DNA of 58,818 nucleotides, from contig CATKHK010000145.1 in assembly GCA_949751835.1 (NCBI GenBank), positions 1 through 58,818 on the forward strand. The letters are read 5' to 3'. Under the pieces are notes generated by a model. The model was not told the origin of the DNA and made no database searches. It was given only the letters and a program-made list of their open reading frames with translations. Positions 1 through 9,786 of this stretch are shown here, piece after piece; position 1 is the first letter of the stretch; every line of letters starts with the position of its first letter. Origin of the DNA: Blepharisma japonicum (Eukaryota; Ciliophora; Heterotrichea; Heterotrichida; Blepharismidae). The position numbers and the translations under genes are program-made.

Positions 1-760
1 CATTCATCCTCTTCTATTTTTGTTTAAAGGAAGTCCAAAGTCTTGAAAATAATAAAACACAACTTATAGAGCAGATAAATATATTCCACAATACAAAACT
101 GTGTGCTGAGATTGAGTTTTATCCTTTAAATCAAAAAAATAAAGTACTTGAAAAAGAAAATAATCAAATAGCTCAAGAAAATTCTAATCTGAAGGATAAT
201 TTAAAAGAATTAAAAACTGATGTTGAGAGGGCTAAAAAGAAAAAGATTAGTCTCTTAACTGAAAATCAATCTATAAAATAAAAAATTAAAGATAGAATTA
301 GTGAACTTGAAGCAAAAGCAATAGAAAATGAGAGTTTAAGAAAAGAATTTAATGATTAAACATTAAACTAGCAGAAGAATCATCTGAAAGTCAAAACCTT
401 CCAATAAAAAATAAAAACATTCAATATGATAGAAAGCACGCATTATAATTCAGAGGATTTGACTAAAAATATGAATCATTGCAATCTCAGTTCAGAAGAA
501 AACTTTTTTTAAAAGAGATTATTGAAGATTTAAGCAATGAATTGTTAGCAGAACGTGGAAAATCAAAAAAAGAAAAAATAAAATAGAAATTATAAAAGAA
601 AAATTATTCGATTTTGAAGAGATTGAATATGGTCACACTATAGATGACAGTATAGATAATTTAACCTTGGCTGTTCATAAAATATTAAACAGAACCATAA
701 GAAAGGATAATGATATTGAGAAAGATGATATAAAATAAAGGATTTGTCTAATAAAATGAT
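1..760 (+). pseudogene. Relic 1 of a coiled-coil tail
   Basis: Translation gives a Lys/Glu/Asn-rich coiled-coil (for example ENNQIAQENSNLKDNLKEL near 150-220) broken by several in-frame TAA/TAG codons and frame changes near 280, 357, 370 and 590. The last readable part (about 610-738) reads IDDSIDNLTLAVHKILN and ends in TAA. A second, independently damaged copy lies at 7090-7925, and a related tail follows the TIG pseudogene at 3641-4410. I infer the decayed C-terminal tail of a TIG/multi-pass protein like the one that follows. It is cut by the window edge. Function is unknown; confidence that it is non-functional is fairly high because the lesions are multiple. Confidence 0.6.
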
Positions 761-775
761 ACTCTTTTTAAATTG

Positions 776-3640
776 GACTGGTAGAAATATTGAAGGATCA
801 AACGACCTTCAAACATTAATATTACCCTTGACTATGTTTATTTGCCAACAGATGGAGCTTTTTGGCCTATAATCCCATCAGACTTCTTGAGGACAACTGA
901 ATCTGCCCCTCAAATCCGAGTTTTTGCAAATAAAACAGCTGCTATTTGCAGAGCGGACTGCAGTTACAACTATTTATCATATCCAAGCTTCCCAAAAATA
1001 TCAAGTTTCAGTCAGTCATCGGACACTCTAACCATTATGGGTGCAAACTTCCCAACAAATGCAACCCAATTATCAGTCACTGTGATTTTCTGCTTGCACT
1101 AGCATTTCTGTCAGTGCTGATGCTACTCAAATCACCTGCATGCTTCAAGATGGTGTTGCAGGCAGTTACCAACCAGTTGTGGAAATTGCAGATTAAGGGA
1201 TAATTCAAATAGACTCTATCTTCTCCTACAATAACATCAATATATCTATCTTCTGGCAGTATCCAAGGAGGCACAACAGTCACTATTTTAGGTGCTGGAT
1301 TTTTTGACTCATTAACAAATTCTGCTTATCAGCAATCTGTAGCAATTGAAGGGGCTTCGTGCACTGTAATTAGCAGTTCTTTAACCCAAATTCAATGCAC
1401 TACAGGTCCACAAGGCAACTCTGGCTCAAGTGCTGCTGTTACTGTAAACGGACAGTCAGCTACTTATCCTTCTACTTTCTTTGACTCAAGCAGCACCCCT
1501 ACCGTAACTTCTATAAGCCCATCTTACGCAAGTACAACATTTAAGACAGAAATTACCCTTCAAGGAACCTTATTTTCTTCTACCACAAGTGAGATTTCTG
1601 TTGCAATTGAAAATCAAATTTGTATGGTGGTAAGTTCGACCACGACTCAAATTGTCTGTCATTTATTAGGAGGTCCTCCAGGCACCTATACGATAACAGT
1701 ATTAGTTTCTCCTTATGGCATAGCTAAATTTGATGCCTCAATTTCTAACAACTTTGACCTTAAATTTGATGTAGTTTCAATCAGTCCAACTTCAGGCTCA
1801 ATCAAAGTAGGACAGCTCTAACCATAAGCGATTACGGATTTTCGAATGTGACAAGCTCTTTGATAATTATTATTGGAAATGAAGATCATGAATGTGAAAA
1901 CTTAAACGTGATATCTTCAGAAACTATAACATGCACCACTCAAGCGTATACAAGTGATATGACTCTTGAAGCTCCTTATGCAGTAACTGTTATTGGAAGA
2001 GTTCAAATGGAAAGTATTTGCAAAGAGACTTGTTCATTTTCATGGTCAAAATCAGTAATTCCAGTGGTTTCTTCAATTTCTTCTAATGGCGGTACCTACG
2101 GAGACATTATTACCTTGAAAGGCTTGATATTTGGAACTGACTCAACTAAAGTCCACTTATCATTTGGAGGTGTAGAAGCAGTTATTACCTCATGCAGGGA
2201 GACTGAAATTGTCTCAACAATTCCAGTTGTTCAAGGTGCCCACCCTACTTTGAAGCTTTCAATTGATGGTCAAGGACTTGCTGATATGCCATCATTTGTG
2301 TTCAACAATAATGTGTTTGTAGCAGATGCCAATCCAAAGACAATCTCTCAAGGTGGGGAGGATATTACCATAACTGGTGCTGGTTTTAATACTGGAATGG
2401 CTTTTGCTTTTGGTTCAACTGTTTGCGCCGTAATTGGAATCACCAATTCTCAAGCAAGTTGTAAGGCAGAACCTTATTCTGCAGATAGTTCTGCTCAAAA
2501 TCTTGCCATTTCTGGAACAGGGTCATACATATGCTCAGACAGTTCTAAATATGCAATTACTTATTCTTCAGCATATACTCCAATTTTATGGTAGTCAACC
2601 TCTGGATTCTTAACGATTCCATTCACTGCCCCTTTAGGAAATGGAGCAGTCAGTCAAACTTCAGTCCATGTATATCTTGGCAGTTACCCATGCACAGTTA
2701 CTTCTGTTTCAAATAGTCAAATCACATGCATTCCAACTGCCCCAGCAGGAACTTATGCTATAACACTTCACGTGGATGGGTACGGATACTCAACTGGGAC
2801 GTTAAGCTCTCAAATCACCCTTTCTATAGCAAATGTGAATGCATCTCCATCCTCATATGAAGGTGGCCAAAAAGTAACCTTGACTGGCACTGGGCTTAGT
2901 GATAACTTAGAAGTATATTTATGTGGGTTTCAATGCAATATTGAGGCTGCAACTGGGGATTCATTAGTATGCTTGTCTCCTAACATTGAAAAAGATAGTA
3001 ATGATAGAATGTTGACTGAATGATTATTCAGGGAGTCAAGATAGCTGAAGACTTAAAAAATTTACTTTACATTATAGGGAATTTCCGTCCTTTTAGTTGG
3101 CAAATGATTTCTATCACAAATCCTATGATTTATGGAGATGGGTCTACACAAAAACCAACTGAATTTAGAAATCAGCACTCAAGTGTCCATATTCTGATGA
3201 AAAGCTAAAACTCTTGAGAAAGGAACGATCTTTATATTTGGAATTTGCTTTAGTGTCGCTCTGATATGATAATTATAACATTTTATATATGAAAGAGATG
3301 GTGAAATATATCAGTTGAGCAGCTGAGCAAAAGAGAAGAATCTTCAATTCAAGATGCAATTATTGGACTTAGAATTGCTATTGAATTTTTTCAATATGTG
3401 TCAATGGGTCCTGACTTTAAAATCATCAGTTCCTTTTTATCAGATATCAGCGATATATTTTCGTTGAACAATAATGCTGGAAAATGGAGGTTTTTAGATA
3501 GTTGTTGATATTGTTTTTTGAGGAATTAGATTATGAATTTTGCTTTGTTTGGTTGTGATATTTCAGCTTGATGAAAAATTTCTGTCTGTTTGACTATTTA
3601 AGAAAAGTACCAAAAAAGGCATATAAGCTGAGCACATCCT
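776..3640 (+). pseudogene. Broken TIG/IPT-repeat multi-pass membrane protein
   Basis: About eight TIG/IPT-like repeats can be read (immunoglobulin-like folds typical of cell-surface proteins), recognisable by motifs such as SSDTLTIMGANF, GGTTVTILGAGF, GGEDITITGAGF and EGGQKVTLTGTGL. The reading frame changes near 1088, 1245 and 1815; there is a TAA at 1194 and a TAG at 2592. From about 2985 the sequence becomes homologous to the receptor genes at 40.8-58.8 kb: SNDR, then MIYGDGST (about 3128-3153), then FIFGICFSVAL, then membrane segments ending in QLDEKF. In this last part three in-frame TGA codons fall in the membrane stretch and read naturally as Trp. Further frameshifts lie at about 3018-3025 and 3185-3230. 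No convincing start Met is visible. Ancestral role probably surface adhesion or sensing; now almost certainly dead. Confidence 0.75.
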
Positions 3641-4410
3641 GGAGAAAAAGTATCAAGAAGAAATTAATGAGTTAAAACAGAAATTGGAGCAAAAAGAAGC
3701 AATTTTAAGCACTCAAGAATCCACTATAAAAGATATTGAATTTTTGTAATAGAGCGTAATAATAGATGCACAGAATTGAAGAAAAAAAAAGATTATCTAA
3801 AAATGAGGAATACCTGCTTAAAAATCAATTAATTATGATAGTGTTGAATCAAAAATGAAACCATTCAAATAATATATAGAAATTTAGAGACGTCCACTTT
3901 GGCCTTAGAAGGAGAAAATAACGGATTCAAATATTTGAGTAGCCATACTGCCGAAAAGTCACTGTTTTCGCAAATCCTATTTGGAAAATGAAAATTTAGG
4001 TCTAAGAAACAACAATAATGATACTTTCAATAAAGAAATAAAAGATAAAAAACAAGAAATACCTTTAGCTGAAAAAAAGCATATTATTAATGAAAATAAT
4101 TATAAAAGAAAAATTGAAAAATTGCAACAAAAAAACAGTATTCTAATACCAAACATTGGAACACTTGAAAATAAACTTATCTAAAGTATCTTTAGTAATA
4201 AACCATTTATTGCAAGAGAAAATTCATAACCTTGAAGAGCCAGTTTTCAGAACAAAATGCAAATTTACGGCCAGAAATAGGTGATATACAGCATTATCAG
4301 AAAATTATTACAATTTATTCCCTGTCCTTAACCAAAAGGATGAACATGATGAGCTAAATAATTATGCAATAGCAATCATGAAATCTATTATAAGGATTAA
4401 CTATCCTTAA
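3641..4410 (+). pseudogene. Coiled-coil tail of the TIG/multi-pass pseudogene
   Basis: This directly continues the preceding membrane module. It reads HILEKKYQEEINELKQKL (about 3635-3690) and then a Lys/Glu/Asn-rich coiled-coil, with TAA/TAG codons and frame changes near 3627, 3748, 3960 and 4183. The end (about 4340-4410, KDEHDELNNYAIAIMKSII) resembles the ends of relics 1-760 and 7090-7925. It is the best clue that those two relics are tails of the same family. An alternative is a separate coiled-coil gene fused by decay. No intact frame longer than about 67 codons survives. Confidence 0.55.
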
Positions 4411-4459
4411 CATTTATTTCAAAAGCATTAAAAATTACTTATAACTAACCATTGCATAA

Positions 4460-6199
4460 TTACTCTAATTTAATCACTCTCTTTTCATTCAAATCAAACT
4501 TGAAGTAATTTATACCAAAGATTGCATCTATTATCCCAATGCATATTCCTCCTTTGTTATATGAACAATACACTTGATCAGCTAAGTCAATTTTTGAGTC
4601 TGCAATTCTTTTCCACTTCGTGTCACTTCCAATTTCGCTTTCATAGATTGATCCATTATATTCAATCAAATACAATCTCTCAGCATTTATCAAGATCTTT
4701 CTTTTACCTTCTTCAAACTCATAAGGAATTGTTGAGAAAGAGTCAATATCAATTGAGTATAGCCAAAGATTTCTATTCTCTCCAGAAATCAAAATATTCC
4801 CATTAAATATTATACTATTGCAATTGCAATCAGCTTTTGGCAATGAAGTTAATTGAATTCATCGATTTTGATCCAAATCAAATCTACTAGATAGAGTTAA
4901 ATAATTTAAATCGCATTTTCCTCCAAAACAATAGACGCTGTTGTTGAAATAGATACATGATGAGCATAAGCAGGGAGTTCCAGATGGCAGCACTTTGACT
5001 CTACCATTCACATCAAATAGCAATGTAATTCCAGAAGGTGGATATTTGCCAAAACAAAATAGCTTGCCATTTGGAAGTTGAGTTATGCAAGTGAAACAGT
5101 CTAGTTGCTCCGGAGTCTGTAAGATTTTGACTTCTTTGGCTTCAGTTTCAGTGTTATAAATAGTTAATTCAGTTCTGCCGTTATTTTCATCAATATTATA
5201 AAGAGATGTTTTTTGTTGGTAAGCATTAAGATAATCCTGGTAAGCTTGCGCTAGTAGTGGATCATAAATGCTAGAATTGTTCTGGTACACTGAGCAAGTT
5301 GCTCTAAAATCCATCTCTAATTCTGGATTGTTTGGTCTACTCAAAAACTCAGCTGTTTTATGTCTTAGGGTATTAATATTCATAAGATTTAATGGACTTT
5401 CTATTTTTTCGAGTTTACTGTTGATATCACTAGTAATAGAGCTTATTTTAGAAATAGGCATGATTGCCAGACTCTCATTTTCTGTTTTTAATCTTATTAA
5501 ATTTTGAATCTCTTTTAAACTCTCACTGATCTCATTTGCTTTTAAAGAAATCGAATCTTTAATGTTTGCTACCTTAATTCTATCCGAATTTATAGTTTTA
5601 TTATTTGATTCAATACTTTCTTTATTGGAGAGTATAGTGTTAAGAAATGCTTGAAATCTCTTATCAACGAAAGATGCAATTAAACAATCTAAATCTTTAC
5701 GATATATGTGAAACAACTTTGCACCATTATATCAATACCTTTCGGCTGAGATTATCGATTTTACTTTGTTTACAGCTTCTTCAGGCTGTAAAGTCAATAA
5801 CTCTGAAGTTAAGTCTCGGTTTGACTTTAACGATTTTTTAGCTCCACAAATTTTTAAAACCAAATTTTCTACATTAGCTGAAAAAGTATCTAAATTTCTA
5901 GTGAATTGTCTTAAATCTTCTTCTAAATTAGCTATCCGCTGATTAAAGGAATCTATAATCAACTTCTTAAGCTTCCTATACTTTGAATCTTCTTTCATAA
6001 GAAATCTAAGAACAGCTTGTTTTGTCTCTTCATTAGGCTCTTCAAAAATAGAGTCAAATGAATGATACCTGTCAGAAATTTTAGTTTTAATATGCCTTCC
6101 GATATGCAGCTCACAGAAGAAAGATTCAAGAGAGGTGCATTTGCATGCATACTCAACTTCATTTTTGCAGCCTGGTTCGAAGCACTTCTTTTGATTCAT
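4460..6199 (-). CDS. Cys/His-module, coiled-coil and Kelch-like protein
   Basis: 579 residues when two TGA codons (near 5730 and 4857) are read as Trp; ATG at 6199, stop TAA. Residues 6-36 hold C6-x4-C11-x7-C19-x-C21-x7-C29-x2-H32-x3-H36, a probable zinc-binding, B-box-like module. Residues about 55-260 are predominantly helical/coiled-coil, with the family motif LLTLQPEEAVNKVKS. Residues about 290-579 carry Kelch-type beta-propeller repeats (NSVYCFGG, SRFDLDQNRWIQLTSLPKA, IIFNGNILISG). Full-length paralogue at 13600-15201; the same N-terminal module is in the TPR gene at 7926 and a similar motif in the WD40 gene at 30724. A cytoplasmic scaffold or ubiquitin-ligase-like adaptor is plausible by analogy with B-box/coiled-coil/Kelch proteins, but no RING is visible, so the function is inferred. 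Confidence 0.85.
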
Positions 6200-7089
6200 C
6201 TATAATTATTATTATTATTATTTTTATTATTTCTATTATTAAAATAGCCTAATTTATATAAAAAAATGTACATTAATCTCGCTTTTAGGCAATCCTAAAC
6301 AAAGAAATATTCAATAAATAATTTGCATTCTGATGATAAAGAATTTTAAGAATAACTGATTAGGACTTGAACTTGCATTAGTATAAAATGATTACTCCAA
6401 GGATTAATAATGGCAAGCATCCCTTTGGAAAATTTTGGGCTATCAAAATTCTTATATTGGCTACCTGATGATTTGCTTTATAGATTTTCATAGTAAAAAA
6501 ACTGCATCAAATTTCTCTTTCCTTAACTAGACATAGCCATATATCTGCTCAAATAATTTATATACTCCCATCCTCATATTTACGATTTATCATAAATTCA
6601 TGCTCGTTTAGCGTCCACTAGAAAGTATAGGCTTGGTCGCAGTAACCTATTTAGACCACTTTAGATGTTTGTAAATTTCATTCAGCAAATAAATGATGAC
6701 TCTGAGTTAATCTCAATCATAGAAGTTTAGGCCTTTTCAGCTCTTCTTTGAACACAGTAAGTTTATATGGGTCCGTCAGATGCCTAGAGGCATCAGTCTT
6801 TCTGCCGCCTGGAAATTAATTCTCCAAGATTATTACTCTTACCCTGTACATCAGATCTCTATAATCTTGATTCTCCCAACGTGATGGCGACAATTTTGGC
6901 AAGGTGCTACAAGAAGATTTAGGTGAATAGGCTTACTATTGGGGCTGTTTTAAATTGGAAATTGCTCTCACTGCAAACTCTATCTATTAAGTCTGGATGA
7001 TATAAAAAGGGTTTGAGGGTTACAGAACAGTCATAAGTGTATTTCTACGATTATCAGATAGAGGTTTTTAAAAATTTTTCATCTCATAA
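6200..7089. other. Gene-poor stretch with weak coding relics
   Basis: About 890 bases with no sustained frame. A short run of (TTA/ATT) triplets lies just upstream of the ATG at 6199. On the + strand, about 6411-6490 reads like an F-box or leucine-rich-repeat start (WLPDDLLYRFS) but stops immediately at a TAG. Other fragments around 6900-7010 could be degenerate leucine-rich sequence. I cannot support a gene; decayed coding DNA is the best guess. Confidence 0.3.
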
Positions 7090-7925
7090 GATGATGAATG
7101 GTGTTAAAATCGAATATGTCAAATACTTGCGCGCTTAATTTTCATTTCATCTTCTTCTATTATTGTTTCTCTGACATAGTTAATATAAATTCATCAGACT
7201 GCCTTATAGTCAAAAAAATTAATAATAAGTGGCGATTTAAAGGAAGTCAAAGTCTAAAATGCAACTTACAGAGCAGATAAATATATTCCATAATACAAAA
7301 CTGTGTGCTGAGACTGAGTTTTATCCTTTAAATCAAAAATTAAAGTAATTAAAAAAGAAAATAACCAAATAGCTCAAGAAAATTCTGATCTGAATGATAA
7401 TTTAAAAGAATTAAAAATTGATGTTGAGCAGGGTAAAGAGAAAAATATTAGTCTCTTAACTCAATCGATAAAATAAAAAATTAAAGATCAAACTAGTGAA
7501 CTTAAAGCAAAAGCAATAGAAAATGAGTAATTAAGAAAAGAATTTAATGATTTAACAATAACTAGCAGAGGAATCATCTGAAAGTCAAAAACCTCCAATA
7601 CAATTAAAAACATATAAAATGGTACAAAGCACGCATTATTAATTCAGAGGATTTAACTAAAAATATGAATCATCGCAATCTCAGTTCAGAATAAAACTTT
7701 TTTTAAAAGAGATTAGCATAACGTGAAAAATCAAAAACAGTAAAAAATGAAATAGAAATTATAAAAGAAAAATTTTTGAATTTTGAAGAGATTGAATATG
7801 GTCACACTATAAATGACAGTATAGATAATTTAACCTAGGCTGTTCATAAAATCTTAAAAATATCATAAGAAAGGATGATGATATTGAGAAAGATGATAGA
7901 AAAATAAAGGATTTGTCTAGTAAAA
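7090..7925 (+). pseudogene. Relic 2 of the coiled-coil tail
   Basis: About 7240-7920 is a diverged duplicate of 1-760: the same order of blocks (QLTEQINIFHNTKLCAE, then KELKIDVEQGKEKNISLL, then the block ending near DSIDN). Its stops and indels are at different places from relic 1; for example it has TAA after 'AIENE' where relic 1 reads on, and lacks part of the middle. It ends right against the first ATG of the Cys/His-TPR gene at 7926, just as relic 1 ends against the TIG pseudogene. There is no intact reading frame. Confidence 0.6.
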
Positions 7926-9379
7926 ATGATAAAATGCAACAGAGAAGTTGAGTATTCATGCAATTGCACTTCCCCTGATGCTTATTTTTGCGAAAACACT
8001 GTGGGAGTCATTGTATGTCTAGTAAAAGACTTCATAATCTCATCCCATTATTTTATAACCCTGTTGAAGGCACAAAAGAAGCGATCCTTAGCTTCCTTGA
8101 AGAAGAAAAATCAAAAATTGAGCAAATAAAAACAAATCTAATCGCTTCTTTTTCTCAAACTATTTGTAGTTATCAAAATATACTTGAACAAGTTTTAAAA
8201 GAAATCGACTCTGATTCTACAAAGATTGGCAGTTATGCAGAAAAAATCTGGATAATACAAAAACTATCTAGATTGGAGAAAGATCCAGCTTTAAATTTGT
8301 TAGCTTTGCAATCAAATGATGCTGTTAATAAAGCTAGAGTAATTTTTACAGCAAGAGCAAATAAGAGCATTAAGTTATTTTGTGATATAGGAAGACAAGT
8401 TGATATAATTATCAAGAGCTTCTATGAAGAAAAGTCCAAATTTATTTCAGATGAAATGCATTTGGAATTAAAAAGCAATCTTAAAGAGGGAATGAATTTT
8501 AAGAATGAAGGGGAAAATTTACAGTCAGCACTAGACAAGTATAAAGAAATTATCAGAATTGATCCAAATAATGCACCTGCATACAATAACATAGGACTTA
8601 TCTTCTATAATGAAAAGAGATATGAAGAAGCAGTAAAGTATTACAACGATGCAATTAGAATCGATCCAAATGATGAACTTTATTATTCAAATAAAGGATT
8701 AGCTCTATATGAGTTAGGCAGAAGAGAAGAAACTATGGAATGTTATAAAGAAATTATCAGAATTAATCCAGATAATGCACCTGCATACAATGATATAGGA
8801 ATGATTTTGGAAAATGAAAAGAGATATATAGAAGCAGTAAAACATTTTAACGATGCAATTAGAATCAATCCAAATAACCCAATTTATTATACAAATAAAG
8901 GATTAGTTCTATATAAGTTAGGCAGAAGAGAAGAAGCTATGGAATGCTATAAAGATGCTCTCAGAATTAATCCAAATCATGCTCATGCATACAATAACAT
9001 AGGAAATATCTTCTATAATGAAAAGAGATATGAAGAAGCATTAAAACATTTTAACGATGCAATTAGAATCAATCCAAATTATGCATTTTATTATATAAAT
9101 AAAGGATTACCTCTTAGAGCGTTAGGCAGAAGAGAAGAAGCTATGGAATGCTATAAAGAAGCTCTCAGAATTGAACCAAATCATGCTCATGCATACAATA
9201 ACATAGGAGATATCTTCAATGATGAAAAGAGATATGAAGAAGCATTAAAACATTACAACGATGCAATTAGAATTAATCCAAATGAACCAATTTATTATAA
9301 AAATAAAGGAATGGTTCTATATGGGTTAGGCAGAATAGAAGAAGCTATGGAATGCTTTAACAGAGCTAAAAAATTATAA
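7926..9379 (+). CDS. Cys/His-module TPR protein with one frameshift
   Basis: ATG at 7926 opens C4-x7-C12-x-C14-x7-C22, matching the module of the genes at 4460 and 13600 but lacking the first Cys. Near 7992 one base appears to be missing from a run of A, after which the frame continuing from about 7988 carries the expected His residues and the family motif EGTKEAILSFL. From there 460 or so residues run unbroken to TAA at 9377: a helical stretch, the motif LLALQSNDAVNKA, and eight TPR repeats (four 68-residue double units) ending at the C-terminus. TPRs bind partner proteins. Total length is 2 modulo 3, so either a sequencing deletion or a young pseudogene; the intact downstream frame favours error or very recent damage. 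Translation starting inside, without the zinc module, is also possible. Confidence 0.75.
8549..9362 (+). repeat. Four tandem 204-bp units, each encoding two TPRs
   Basis: Units start near 8549, 8753, 8957 and 9161, each 204 bp (68 codons). Each has one TPR with NEKRYEEA and a second with LGRREEAMECYK. Near-identity at the DNA level shows recent in-frame expansion inside the TPR gene. Confidence 0.85.
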
Positions 9380-9786
9380 AATGCATAATCTTATCAATAA
9401 TAAATATGTCTTCCTAGATCTCGATTTATTATATATATAGATTTATTAAAACTAGCAGTCAAAGAAACAAACTTTTGTTTTAAATAAAAGCTCAGAAGAA
9501 ATGAATCTGTTTATAAAAATAGAGCAAAGAGTAAGCTAACCCTTCGAAATAAACTCAAATAACTTTTAATTCTAAATGATGCCCATTATTTCAGGTAAAA
9601 CAGCTACAGCGACATAGGATTAGCATTTCAAGGATAGTAGATAGGAGAAATTCTTTAAATAAATGATGAAATGAAAAATTGCTGAAATAGACTTAAATGG
9701 CTAAGATAAGTGATTAAAATAAGGGTCATATTCAAAATAAAGATATAACTCATCTTGATTTTTTTTTTAAATATAATTTAAGTATT
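9380..9786. other. AT-rich intergenic stretch
   Basis: About 400 bases between two co-directional TPR genes. TAA/TAG codons occur in all frames. A poly-T/poly-A patch (about 9760-9768) precedes the next ATG. Nothing recognisable. Confidence 0.5.

Noticed and set aside
1-7925. Coiled-coil relics as transposons
   Set aside because: No transposase, integrase or terminal repeats seen; sequence is ordinary coiled-coil code shared with the tail of the TIG pseudogene.
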